Assembly (NCBI GenBank): GCA_900545805.1
Contig: URAL01000004.1
Span: 10,043 to 74,042, forward strand
DNA: 64,000 nucleotides
Source of the DNA: an uncultured Eubacteriales bacterium
Lineage (GTDB): Bacteria; Bacillota; Clostridia; Oscillospirales; Oscillospiraceae
Reading direction: 5' to 3'
Every line of letters starts with the position of its first letter. Position 1 is the stretch's first letter. Under the pieces are notes generated by a model. The model made no database searches. It was not told where the DNA came from and was given only the letters and a program-made list of their open reading frames with translations. The translations under genes were made by a program, and so were the position numbers. Shown here piece after piece: positions 1-8,177 of the stretch.

Positions 1-225
1 AAGGACATCACCCTTGATATCCAGACCTACAGCGACTACGTCATTCCCAACAACGTCGTTGAAGACGGCACTGTTCTGGCAAACTACTTCCAGCACACCC
101 CCTACCTCGACGACTTCAATGCTCAGCAGGGCACCCACATCGTCTCCGTGGCAGCCATCCACGTCGAGCCCATGGGCCTGTACGGCGGTACTCAGACCAG
201 CCTTGACGCAGTCTCCGGCAAGTAA
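1..225 (+). CDS. metQ: MetQ methionine-binding lipoprotein, C-terminal part (cut by window start)
   Basis: The first 74 codons in frame 1 encode the C-terminal end of an NlpA/MetQ-family lipoprotein, the extracytoplasmic receptor that hands methionine to the MetNI importer. Recognisable family signatures are VIPNNVVEDG, LANYFQHTPYLD and VSVAAIHVEPMGLYGG, all typical of the last third of MetQ, ending in SLDAVSGK and TAA. The N-terminus with signal peptide and lipobox lies outside the window. metN and metI follow on the same strand, but 344 bases of hairpins and repeat separate metQ from metN, so cotranscription is not certain. Confidence 0.9.
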   Translation, partial: KDITLDIQTYSDYVIPNNVVEDGTVLANYFQHTPYLDDFNAQQGTHIVSVAAIHVEPMGLYGGTQTSLDAVSGK

Positions 226-255
226 TATATTAAATAGTATATAAAACATAAGAAC

Positions 256-284
256 AGCTGACAGGAGCTTGCCTCCTGTCAGCT
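256..284 (+). terminator. Hairpin after metQ
   Basis: Perfect 12-bp stem (AGCTGACAGGAG, 256-267; complement 273-284) with a 5-base loop, 31 bases after the metQ stop. No T-run follows directly, so termination or attenuation between metQ and metN is inferred. Confidence 0.5.
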
Positions 285-286
285 CG

Positions 287-553
287 GTGTGCGCAAAAAA
301 GTCACGGACTTTTTGCACACGCCGTCAGCTCAGGCTGACAAAAGCCTCCGCTGCGAGTGAAAACAACCGCGCAGCAGGGGAGCTCGAGGGGGCAAAGGCC
401 CCGCTCGAAATCAGATTATAGCCATCAAAAACGTCTGAGCTATCAGACTTTTTGACGAGCGAAGCGAGATTTTTCGTAAAAATTTATTTTCACGAAAAAT
501 GTGGCGTTGTTATTGAAGCGTGCAAAAAGTCACGGACTTTTTGCACGCTGAAA
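287..553. repeat. Interspersed repeat family 1, copy A (between metQ and metN)
   Basis: This stretch has no gene. It begins with a GTGTGC...GCACAC hairpin (287-320) and ends with a second hairpin, GCGTGCAAAAAGTC paired with GACTTTTTGCACGC (519-550). The body contains 'caaccgcgcagc', 'gggagct', 'gattatagccatcaaaaacg' and 'gacgagcgaagcgagat', which recur at 42807-43023; the upstream part of the body also recurs at 63911-64000. It looks like a non-coding mobile or REP-like element. Copy A is more diverged than the other two. Confidence 0.75.
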
Positions 554-569
554 GAGAGGGCGGAAGCAA

Positions 570-1577
570 GTGATAGAACTTAAAAACGTAAGCAAGACCT
601 TTGACTCCGGAAAGGGAGAGGTGGATGCACTCAAAAATGTCAGCCTCACCATTCAGGACGGGGATATATACGGAATAATCGGCATGTCCGGCGCGGGAAA
701 GAGCACGCTCGTGCGATGCATAAACCTGCTCGAAAAGCCCTCGAGCGGCGAGATCATCGTAAACGGCGAGCGGCTCGACACCATGAGCCCGGCGCAGCTT
801 CGCACGGCAAGACGCGACATAACAATGATTTTCCAGCACTTCAACCTGCTCATGCAGCGCACATGCCTGAAGAATATCTGCTTCCCGATGGAGCTTGCCG
901 GCGTCAAAAAGGCCGATGCGGAAAAGCGTGCACGCGAGCTTCTTGAGCTCGTCGGCCTGCCGGACAAGGCAAACGCCTACCCTGCGCAGCTGTCCGGCGG
1001 ACAGCAGCAGCGCATAGCCATTGCCCGCGCACTGGCGACAGACCCCAAGGTTCTGCTCTGCGATGAGGCCACAAGCGCCCTCGACCCGAAAACGACCCGT
1101 CAGATACTTGAGCTTATTAAGGACATAAACGCAAAGCTCGGCATAACGGTCGTTATCATAACCCATCAGATGAGCGTCGTAAAAGAGGTTTGCAGCCATG
1201 TAGCCATTCTCGACGACGGCGAGGTGGCCGAGGAGGGTCTTGTTGCGGCGGTGTTTGCCGCACCCAAGTCCCCGGCAGGACGCAGGCTCGTGTTCCCCGG
1301 CGGCGTGGATGAAATGGTCTCCGACCCCAAGACCGAGCGCCGTGTAAGGCTTATCTTCCGCGACAGCCGGACGACGGCGATACCTCTCGTTGCACGCCTT
1401 GCGTCGGAGGAGAGCATCTTCTGCAACGTTATTTCCGCATCGACGCAGAAGCTGTCCGAGGAGGTCTACGGCAGCCTGCTCATAGGCATCCCCAGCGCCC
1501 AGTATGACCGTGCGCTGAAGTTCATTTCATCCGTTGCGAACGTCACGGCAGAGGAGGTAGACGGCAATGTACAGTGA
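570..1577 (+). CDS. metN: Methionine ABC importer, ATP-binding protein MetN
   Basis: ATPase subunit (335 aa) of the MetNIQ importer, which takes up methionine at the cytoplasmic membrane. Visible motifs: Walker A GMSGAGKST (residues 38-46), Q-loop around FQHFN (88-92), signature LSGGQQQ (141-147) and Walker B VLLCDEATSALD (about 163-174). Residues from about 265 to the end form a C-terminal ACT-like NIL domain, the methionine-sensing domain that marks MetN among ABC ATPases. The start is GTG with an AGAGAGGGCGG ribosome site just upstream. The gene overlaps metI by 11 bases, indicating a translationally coupled metNI unit. Confidence 0.95.
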   Translation: MIELKNVSKTFDSGKGEVDALKNVSLTIQDGDIYGIIGMSGAGKSTLVRCINLLEKPSSGEIIVNGERLDTMSPAQLRTARRDITMIFQHFNLLMQRTCLKNICFPMELAGVKKADAEKRARELLELVGLPDKANAYPAQLSGGQQQRIAIARALATDPKVLLCDEATSALDPKTTRQILELIKDINAKLGITVVIITHQMSVVKEVCSHVAILDDGEVAEEGLVAAVFAAPKSPAGRRLVFPGGVDEMVSDPKTERRVRLIFRDSRTTAIPLVARLASEESIFCNVISASTQKLSEEVYGSLLIGIPSAQYDRALKFISSVANVTAEEVDGNVQ

Positions 1578-2265
1578 TCTTTTCTCCGAGGCCTCCGTTC
1601 AGGGGCTTCTTGATATTCTGCCCACCTTCCCGACTGCACTGTGGGAGACGTTTTACGTCACGGTTTTAAGCACCGCTCTTTCTCTCGTCATAGGGCTTCC
1701 GCTCGGCGTTCTGCTCGTCGCCGGCGAAAAGGACGGCGTTCGGCCGCTGCCCGGCTGGCTCATGCACCTGCTGAACGTTATAATAAACCTTCTGCGCTCG
1801 ATCCCCTTCCTTATTCTCATGATAATGGTTCTTCCGCTCTCCCGGGCGCTCATAGGCACGGCCGTCGGCACGACGGCGACCATCGTTCCGCTCGTCGCGG
1901 CGGCGTTTCCATTCGTTGCACGCCTTGTAGAGAGCAGCCTGCGCGAGCTTGACGTCAACATCATCGAGGCCGCGCAGAGCATGGGCGCGTCGCCCTTCCA
2001 GATAATCTGCAAGGTCATGATCCCCGAGAGTGTGCCCTCGCTGATCCAGAACATCACCATCGCGCTGACAACCATACTCAGCTACTCGGCAATGAGCGGC
2101 ATCATCGGCGGCGGCGGTCTCGGCAAGATCGCCATCGACTACGGCTACTATCGCTATAAATACCTCATCATGGTCGTCGCGGTCATTATCCTCATCCTGC
2201 TCGTTCAGGTATTCCAGAGCCTCGGCACCTATCTTGCAAAGAAGTGCGATAAGCGGCTGAAATAA
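1567..2265 (+). CDS. metI: Methionine ABC importer, permease MetI
   Basis: Membrane permease (232 aa) of the MetNIQ system. It has about five hydrophobic segments and the EAA loop (EAAQSMGASPFQIICKVMIP, around residues 137-156) that contacts the ATPase. Length matches the family's usual 215-235 aa. Start ATG is preceded by GGAGGTAGACGGCA and lies inside the 3' end of metN. A strong hairpin terminator follows at 2282, so metI closes the operon. Confidence 0.95.
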   Translation: MYSDLFSEASVQGLLDILPTFPTALWETFYVTVLSTALSLVIGLPLGVLLVAGEKDGVRPLPGWLMHLLNVIINLLRSIPFLILMIMVLPLSRALIGTAVGTTATIVPLVAAAFPFVARLVESSLRELDVNIIEAAQSMGASPFQIICKVMIPESVPSLIQNITIALTTILSYSAMSGIIGGGGLGKIAIDYGYYRYKYLIMVVAVIILILLVQVFQSLGTYLAKKCDKRLK

Positions 2266-2281
2266 AATATTGATGAAGCAT

Positions 2282-2315
2282 AATGAACAGCTCGGTTTTG
2301 AGCTGTTCATTTTTT
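2282..2315 (+). terminator. Rho-independent terminator after metI
   Basis: A 12-bp stem (AATGAACAGCTC / GAGCTGTTCATT) with a 6-base loop followed by TTTTT, 16 bases downstream of the metI stop. Confidence 0.9.
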
Positions 2316-2360
2316 AGGCAAATGGGTTTAAATGCTTGATTTTAAGACCGATAGCTGATA

Positions 2361-2398
2361 TTGTCTATGTTAAATAAAGTTTCTTTAATGTAACTTTA
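2361..2398 (+). promoter_or_regulatory. Putative promoter and inverted repeat of the YhgE operon
   Basis: TTGTCT (2361-2366), a 17-base spacer and TTTAAT (2384-2389) give a plausible sigma-A promoter about 40 bases before the YhgE start. A 7-bp inverted repeat, TAAAGTT (2375-2381) with AACTTTA (2392-2398), straddles the -10 and could be an operator. Confidence 0.45.
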
Positions 2399-2430
2399 TA
2401 TTGACTAAGAGTCGTTGCAAAGGTGGTAGC

Positions 2431-4548
2431 ATGAAGAATACGTTCAGAATATTCTTTTCCGACATCGGAAGTCTCGTTAAGCACTTCTTTGCGGTCGCCG
2501 TCGTGATAGCGATAACTATCATACCGGCGCTGTATGCATGGGTCAACATCTATGCAAACTCCGATCCCTACGGAAACACGGGAAATATAAGCGTTGCCGT
2601 TGCGTCCGACGATCTGGGCTATGAGGGCGAAAACAAGGGCGAAAGCATACTCGAGAGCCTTAAGGACAACAAGTCGATAAACTGGGTGTTTACCGACAGC
2701 ACCGAAAAGGCGCGAAAGGGCGTCGACAGCGGCAAATACTACGCGGCTATACTCATCGGCGAAAATTTCAGCCGCAATATGTACGACCTGAAGTCCGCCC
2801 TTACAGACGATGAGAGCACCATTACATACTATGTAAACGCAAAAACCAACGCCATTGCCACCAAGATAACCGACACGGCGGCGGAGACGGTGAAGACCAA
2901 CATTCAGGTCGAGTATCTGAAGGTGCTGTTCCAGACCGTTTTCACCAAAGGGCAGGAGCTTGGCGACGATATCGACGAGGAGCAGGCGGTAAACGCCGTC
3001 ATCTCGCAGCTGACCGATCTCAGCAAGAGTCTCAGGCAGTACAGCGCGTCGATCGGGCAGTTCGTCAGCGACAGCTCGGCTATCTCTAATGTCCTTTCGG
3101 GCATCGGAAGCTCGTCGGCAAACGCCTCGGCGGCGCTTTCGGGCAGTCAGGCCACACTCAATTCCGCGCAGGCGTCCATAACGAACGCGCAGACCGCGAT
3201 AGATCAGCTCGCCGACGGCATAGACGGCAAGCTCGCCGAGCTTGAAGCAGACCTTGACGAGCTCACGGCGGCTCTCAATAAGCTCGCCTCAAGCGAGGTC
3301 ATAAACGGCGGCATTGAGCTGCACAATCAGATGGTCGACGCCGCCAAGACAGCGGCGGCCAAGCTCCAGACTCATCTTGAGACTCTGCGCGCACTGCTTC
3401 CGGAAAACAGCGCTCTGAGCGGTACGGCCTATGTCGCAAACACGCTCGACGCGCTTATAGAGCGCACAAAGCAGATGCAGAACCAGCTTGAGCTTCTGCG
3501 CGACGACGCCAGCTTTGCCGAGGACGCGGCGAATATAACCGGCGCCTGCGCGGATACCGTTTCGCTCATGCGCTCTGTCATAACAAACGAGCTCAAGACC
3601 GGCATCGATATGATGCTCTCAAACCTTTCGGGCACCCTGAACATGATGGGGCCGCTCATTAACAGTCTGGGCATAACGCTTGACGATATCGCGCCCGTTG
3701 TTTCGTCTGCGGGCGATACGCTCAAATATGTCTCCTCGTCCATGACGAGACTGCAATCGCTCATGGAGCGCGTGGCTGGCGCCTGCGACGAGCTGCTTGT
3801 CAAGATAAACGAGGGCACGGCCGATGAGCGGCTGCAATCGCTCATAACCGTTTTAAACGGCAACGCCGAAAAATATGCGGAATTCCTCTCCGAGCCCGTC
3901 AAGGTCTCCGAGGAGACGATATACCCCACCGCAAGCTACGGCGACGCAATGACGCCGTTTTATTCCACTCTGGCGATTTGGGTAGGCGGAGTTATCCTTG
4001 TCGCCATCCTCAAGGTCGAGGCCGATCCCAGGGGATTGCGCAACGTCACCGAGGGGCAGAAGTACTGGGGAAAATTCCTGCTGTTTTTCTTCCTCGGCCA
4101 GGCTCAGGCGGCGGTCATCGTTCTGGGCGACATATATCTGCTTAACTGTCAGGCCGAGAACCCGTGGCTGTTCTGGGCGGCCGCGGCGGTCACGAGCTTT
4201 GTCTTTAACGCGCTGATCTATTCGCTGGCGCTGGCCTTCGGCGATATCGGCAAGGCCATCGTCGTCGTCATCATGGTCGTGCAGATCGCCGGCTCCTCGG
4301 GCTCGTATCCGATCGAGATCCTGCCGGATATATTCAGCAAGATATATCTGTTCTTCCCCTTCCCGTATGCGATAAACGCGATGCGCGAGGCGATCTTCGG
4401 AATGTACCGCTGGGATTACCTCATCTATCTGGGCGAGCTTCTCATCTTCGGCGCTGTCGGCATCGCCATCGGCCTTGTCGTGCGCAAGCCCTTTATAAAA
4501 ATGAACCGTTTCGTCGAGGACGAGATGGAGAAATCGGGGGTGCTGTGA
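2431..4548 (+). CDS. YhgE/Pip-family (EsaA-like) membrane protein 1
   Basis: 705-aa protein with YhgE/Pip architecture: one N-terminal membrane segment followed by the family's ALYAWVNIYANSDPYGNTGN motif, a long extracytoplasmic alpha-helical region rich in Ala, Ser and Leu (about residues 180-490), and a C-terminal block of about five or six membrane segments of ABC-2 type. Family members include phage-infection protein Pip and the type VII secretion component EsaA; the biochemical role is unsettled. The ATG at 2431 with AGGTGG upstream is preferred over an in-frame TTG at 2401. It is first of four tightly spaced genes and a paralogue of the third. Confidence 0.85.
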   Translation: MKNTFRIFFSDIGSLVKHFFAVAVVIAITIIPALYAWVNIYANSDPYGNTGNISVAVASDDLGYEGENKGESILESLKDNKSINWVFTDSTEKARKGVDSGKYYAAILIGENFSRNMYDLKSALTDDESTITYYVNAKTNAIATKITDTAAETVKTNIQVEYLKVLFQTVFTKGQELGDDIDEEQAVNAVISQLTDLSKSLRQYSASIGQFVSDSSAISNVLSGIGSSSANASAALSGSQATLNSAQASITNAQTAIDQLADGIDGKLAELEADLDELTAALNKLASSEVINGGIELHNQMVDAAKTAAAKLQTHLETLRALLPENSALSGTAYVANTLDALIERTKQMQNQLELLRDDASFAEDAANITGACADTVSLMRSVITNELKTGIDMMLSNLSGTLNMMGPLINSLGITLDDIAPVVSSAGDTLKYVSSSMTRLQSLMERVAGACDELLVKINEGTADERLQSLITVLNGNAEKYAEFLSEPVKVSEETIYPTASYGDAMTPFYSTLAIWVGGVILVAILKVEADPRGLRNVTEGQKYWGKFLLFFFLGQAQAAVIVLGDIYLLNCQAENPWLFWAAAAVTSFVFNALIYSLALAFGDIGKAIVVVIMVVQIAGSSGSYPIEILPDIFSKIYLFFPFPYAINAMREAIFGMYRWDYLIYLGELLIFGAVGIAIGLVVRKPFIKMNRFVEDEMEKSGVL

Positions 4549-4549
4549 T

Positions 4550-4939
4550 ATGGCAAAGAAGCTCAATGTCCGGGTCCGTGAAAGCAGCACCGATGTGCTC
4601 TACGGCAAGCTGCTGATGTACGCAGAGCAGGTGCATCAGAACAATAAGCGCCGCATACGCCACGGGCTTATAAGCCTTATAGTCATTCCCTTCGTGCTTG
4701 TCGGCATATTGCTTCTGACCGACAGCTCAAGGATAGTGTTCCTTATCATATGGATAGCCTGTATGTTCGTCGCAGCGGCGTTTCTGCTGTTTGTTGCCTA
4801 TTCCGACTGGATGCTGCAAGCTACGATAAACGAGCTGTCACGCGATGAGCTCGGCGAGTTTGACAGCCTCATAAGCGTCAAGGCCCCGCGCCGCGGGCTC
4901 AAGCTCCTGCAGAAGCTTGAAGAGGAGGTGACGAAGTGA
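4550..4939 (+). CDS. Small two-helix membrane protein between YhgE paralogues
   Basis: 129-aa protein with a basic N-terminal region, two adjacent hydrophobic segments (about residues 42-61 and 65-86) and a charged C-terminal tail. No family recognised. Its ATG comes one base after the stop of YhgE 1, and its 3' end overlaps the GTG of YhgE 2 by 4 bases, so it is translationally coupled between the two large paralogues. A structural or accessory role in a common membrane complex is inference from position only. Confidence 0.7.
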   Translation: MAKKLNVRVRESSTDVLYGKLLMYAEQVHQNNKRRIRHGLISLIVIPFVLVGILLLTDSSRIVFLIIWIACMFVAAAFLLFVAYSDWMLQATINELSRDELGEFDSLISVKAPRRGLKLLQKLEEEVTK

Positions 4940-7083
4940 AGAATATCCGCTATATTTTCAGAAACGATATGCGCAGAATATCCGCCAGCGTCGTCGCCAT
5001 CGTCATAATCCTCGGCCTTGCCGCCGTGCCCTGCCTGTACGCATGGTTCAACATCTTCTCCAACTGGGATCCCTACGGCCCGGACGCGACCTCGCGCATA
5101 AAGGTCGCCGTAGCCTCCGAGGATGCCGGAGCAAGCGTGCTGGGGCTTAAAATGAACATCGGCGACCAGGTTATAAGCGCCCTTGAAGCAAACGACACCA
5201 TCGGCTGGCAGTTTGTCGATAAAAAGCAGGAGGCGCTTGACCTCGTCTACAGCGGCGACTGCTACGCGGCTCTGATCATTCCCGAGAACTTCACCGGCAA
5301 CGTCACCAGCTTTCTGAGCGGCGACATTACCAATCCCGAGCTCATTTTCTATCAGAACGATAAGAAAAACGCCATCGCTCCGAAGATCACCGGCAAGGCG
5401 AAGACCGCCGTTCAGGAGCAGGTCAACGCGACCTTCGTGCAGACGATATCCGACGATATCGCCTCGCTTATCTCCGTTGCCAACGCAAACGGCGTCACCG
5501 CCGAGAGCCTTCTGAAGGGCCTGAGCGAGGATATAAGCGATCTGAGCCTTAAGCTTTCGGACTGCTGCGCGGCTCTGAGCGCCGCAAACGGTCTGACAAA
5601 CTCTGCGCGAAACCTCATCAGCGTTTCCGTGAAGCTGTGCAATAATACTGCGACCACGCTTGAGCAGTCGAAGGATATCCTCAACAAGGTCGGCGACGAT
5701 ACGGCCACGATAAACGACCGTATCGACACGACGGTGCAGAGCGTCACAACGGCTCTCGCGCAGGCCGACGCCAACCTCGCCGCGATCCAGACGAGTCTGG
5801 CCGACGCGTTTTCCGACATAAACCGCTATAACGACTATGTCTCCACGGGTCTCGGCGCCGATATTGCGATGCTCGACTCCTTGAGCACGAACTGCTCGGA
5901 CATGGCGCAGTCGTTTACGTCCATAGGCTTTGACGCGGCGGCCTCGCAGATGAACGCGCTCGCCTCAAAGCTTAAAAGCCTCAGCGCGGCTCTCGGCAGC
6001 CTGAAGGAGGCAAACGACGAAAGCTGGGAGGGCGTCCGTGCGCAGCAGGCCTCGATCATGGAATCCATTACCTCCGCACGCGATACGATAAGCAGCCTCT
6101 CGGCTACCGTCAGCAGCGATCTTGCACCGAAGCTGCACGCGGCGCTTAATCAGGCGCAGGGTGCGTCGTCCAGAGTCACCTCCGTGCTCGGCAGTCTTCA
6201 GAGCTCAACGAGCGCGCTGAGCGGGACATTGAACTCCTATCTCGGCTCGATAGGCACCATGCAGTCCGGCTTTGCCGACACGCAGAAGGCTATCGAGGGC
6301 GCACAGGCCGAGCTCAAGGTCATCTCGGAGTTTGTCTCGGCGCTTGCCGGCAGCAAGCTGCTTGCCGAGGTTAGTGATACGCTTGAAAACGACGGCGAGC
6401 TCGTCGGCGGATATCTCGCCTCTCCCATCAGCATGGACACCGTCATAAAATACGAGATTGCGACCTACGGCTCGGCAATGGCTCCGTTTTACACGGTGCT
6501 TGCCCAGTGGGTCGGCGCGCTGCTCAACGCCGTGTTTCTCAAGGTCAGGCTCCGCGCCGAGGATGAGCCCCTGAAGCTGCGTCTGCACGAGAGATTTTTC
6601 GGCCGCTACGGTCTGTTCTTCCTCGTTGCGATAGGTCAGGCGCTGATAGTTTCGCTCGGCGATCTGTTCTATGTGCAGATCCAGTGCCTGTATCCGTGGC
6701 ACTTCGTGCTCGCGGCCGCCGTCACCGGCCTTTGCTTCTCACTTATTAATTACGCGCTTGTTTTCGCACTTGATAATATAGGCATGGCGCTCTCCGTCAT
6801 CGTCATGGTCATGCAGGTCGCGGGCTCCGGCGGCACATATCCCGTCGAGGTGCTTCCGGATATATTCCAAAAGCTTTACGACTACATGCCATTCAAATAC
6901 TCAATGAACGCAATGCGAGAGACCATCGCGGGAATGTACGGCAGCAATTATACGCATGACATTGTCGTTCTTCTGTGCATCGCGCTCGGTTCGATAATTT
7001 TCGGCCTTGCGCTGTACTATCCCTGTCTTGGCCTGAATCGCTTAATAGAATCAAGTAAAAGAAAGAGTGAGATCATGCAATGA
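4936..7083 (+). CDS. YhgE/Pip-family (EsaA-like) membrane protein 2
   Basis: 715-aa paralogue of the protein at 2431, with the same order of parts: N-terminal membrane segment and LYAWFNIFSNWDPYGPDAT motif, a long extracellular helical region, and C-terminal membrane block with GSGGTYPVEVLPDIFQ, matching GSSGSYPIEILPDIFS in paralogue 1. GTG start overlapping the upstream gene by 4 bases (GTGA). Two non-identical YhgE proteins in one operon suggest a hetero-oligomer, which is inference. The stop overlaps the next gene's ATG by 4 bases. Confidence 0.85.
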   Translation: MKNIRYIFRNDMRRISASVVAIVIILGLAAVPCLYAWFNIFSNWDPYGPDATSRIKVAVASEDAGASVLGLKMNIGDQVISALEANDTIGWQFVDKKQEALDLVYSGDCYAALIIPENFTGNVTSFLSGDITNPELIFYQNDKKNAIAPKITGKAKTAVQEQVNATFVQTISDDIASLISVANANGVTAESLLKGLSEDISDLSLKLSDCCAALSAANGLTNSARNLISVSVKLCNNTATTLEQSKDILNKVGDDTATINDRIDTTVQSVTTALAQADANLAAIQTSLADAFSDINRYNDYVSTGLGADIAMLDSLSTNCSDMAQSFTSIGFDAAASQMNALASKLKSLSAALGSLKEANDESWEGVRAQQASIMESITSARDTISSLSATVSSDLAPKLHAALNQAQGASSRVTSVLGSLQSSTSALSGTLNSYLGSIGTMQSGFADTQKAIEGAQAELKVISEFVSALAGSKLLAEVSDTLENDGELVGGYLASPISMDTVIKYEIATYGSAMAPFYTVLAQWVGALLNAVFLKVRLRAEDEPLKLRLHERFFGRYGLFFLVAIGQALIVSLGDLFYVQIQCLYPWHFVLAAAVTGLCFSLINYALVFALDNIGMALSVIVMVMQVAGSGGTYPVEVLPDIFQKLYDYMPFKYSMNAMRETIAGMYGSNYTHDIVVLLCIALGSIIFGLALYYPCLGLNRLIESSKRKSEIMQ

Positions 7084-7742
7084 TAATTGATTTTAAAGCG
7101 CATGTCATGCCGGGCATGGACAAAGCCTGCAAAAACAGGATCGACACCATTCGCCGCCTTATGGCGGCGAAGGAAGCCGGCGTCGATCTCATCGTCGCAG
7201 CACCGGTCTACGATCCCGATGAGTGCGGCGTCGAGGAATTTCTCGATCGCCGCCGGCAGTCCGAGGATATACTCGGCAGCCTCATGAACGACGAGCTGCC
7301 GGAGGTCATGCCGGCCGCGATGACCAAATTCAGCGAAAGACTCCTGACCGAGGAGAATCTCCCGGAGCTCTGCTTCGGCAACAATTGCTTTCTGCTTAAC
7401 ATGAAGGGCATAGAATGGAACGATACGACCGAGGCCGTGCTCAGACGGCTGACGGGCAAGCTCGGCATGAACGTCATCCTCACCGACGCAGGCGAGACAG
7501 TGCTCAAAAACAGCGAAAAGCTCCGGCAGCTGGGCGTTCACGTCATGCTCGACCTCGACGAGCTTCACCACAAAAAGCAGATCCGCGCCTATCTTCCGCT
7601 TATCGGCAGCGGACTTGTCTGCGCCATCGGCAGCGACTGGGCCTCCGAAGCGCCCTACCGCTTCCTGCGCAAGACGAAAAAGCGCATGGACGAGGCCTTT
7701 GAAACCGTCATGGCCGCCTCCGCGCACCTGCTCGGCAAATAA
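7080..7742 (+). CDS. Degenerate PHP/CpsB-like protein
   Basis: 220-aa protein whose layout resembles the CpsB/YwqE PHP tyrosine phosphatases. It starts with an IIDFKAHVMPGMD segment where the family has a DxHxH metal site, then VAAPVYDP where the family has ATPHY or ATPHH, and ends with AIGSDWAS where the family has SDAH. One His remains in the first motif, but the other expected metal-binding His residues are missing, so an active phosphatase is unlikely. The frame is intact with no premature stop. It overlaps YhgE 2 by 4 bases and closes the operon. Family assignment is tentative. Confidence 0.6.
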   Translation: MIIDFKAHVMPGMDKACKNRIDTIRRLMAAKEAGVDLIVAAPVYDPDECGVEEFLDRRRQSEDILGSLMNDELPEVMPAAMTKFSERLLTEENLPELCFGNNCFLLNMKGIEWNDTTEAVLRRLTGKLGMNVILTDAGETVLKNSEKLRQLGVHVMLDLDELHHKKQIRAYLPLIGSGLVCAIGSDWASEAPYRFLRKTKKRMDEAFETVMAASAHLLGK

Positions 7743-7772
7743 GCCGAAAAACCCCGAAATAGAGAAGAAGAT

Positions 7773-7809
7773 TAAGCCTCTGCGTGAAATTTCCGCAGGG
7801 GCTTAGCTT
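7773..7809 (+). terminator. Terminator after the YhgE operon
   Basis: TAAGCCTCTGCG (7773-7784) pairs with CGCAGGGGCTTA (7794-7805), with one G-T pair and a short T-rich tail (GCTTTTG), 30 bases after the last stop. Confidence 0.75.
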
Positions 7810-7860
7810 TTGCCTTGACTATGCGGCGTGCAGAGTTTAATATAGCTGTCTGTAAGCTGA

Positions 7861-7960
7861 GAGGTGATGGCGTGGAAGGTCCCGTCAAGATTTATGTGCA
7901 AATAATTTTGCACATAAATCTTGACGGGACCTAGAATTATAAGCCCGCATCACCTCTTTT
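7861..7960. other. Long perfect hairpin nested in a second stem; no gene in 7743-8177
   Basis: The 435-base gap between the YhgE operon and the flavoenzyme island has no convincing gene. Its main feature is a perfect 26-bp inverted repeat (7877-7902 with 7907-7932) closed by a 4-base TAAT loop. This lies inside an outer 9-bp stem (GAGGTGATG, 7861-7869; CATCACCTC, 7948-7956) followed by TTTTTC. It is far longer than a normal terminator. It could be a structured RNA, a double-strand substrate for RNase III, or a MITE-like remnant. Confidence 0.7.
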
Positions 7961-8063
7961 TCAATAGCCTTGAGTAAAAAAATTAAAAGAGCAGCTGTTG
8001 CATAATTAGGATCTCACTCTTTTCATGATTTATATAATAATTGTATTTTGCCTAAAATGCGGA

Positions 8064-8087
8064 GGCGGCGGTATTAATACCGCCGCC
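8064..8087 (-). terminator. 24-base perfect palindrome downstream of flavoenzyme 1
   Basis: GGCGGCGGTATT and its exact complement form an uninterrupted palindrome centred at 8075/8076, 90 bases beyond the stop of the minus-strand gene ending at 8178. As RNA it would fold into a GC-rich hairpin, but the flanking T content is weak on both strands. Terminator or 3' stabiliser of the flavoenzyme transcript is inferred. Confidence 0.5.
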
Positions 8088-8177
8088 AAAGGGGAGTAGG
8101 GAAGGAAGGGAGGAATATAGACGCCATGCTCTAATATTATTCATAAATGAAGCATGCCGACATGGAAGTGCGTATGG

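Noticed and set aside
226..569. S-box, T-box or other riboswitch for the met genes
   Set aside because: The gap contains simple hairpins and repeat A but none of the conserved SAM-riboswitch or T-box sequence blocks; any leader would be upstream of metQ, outside the window.
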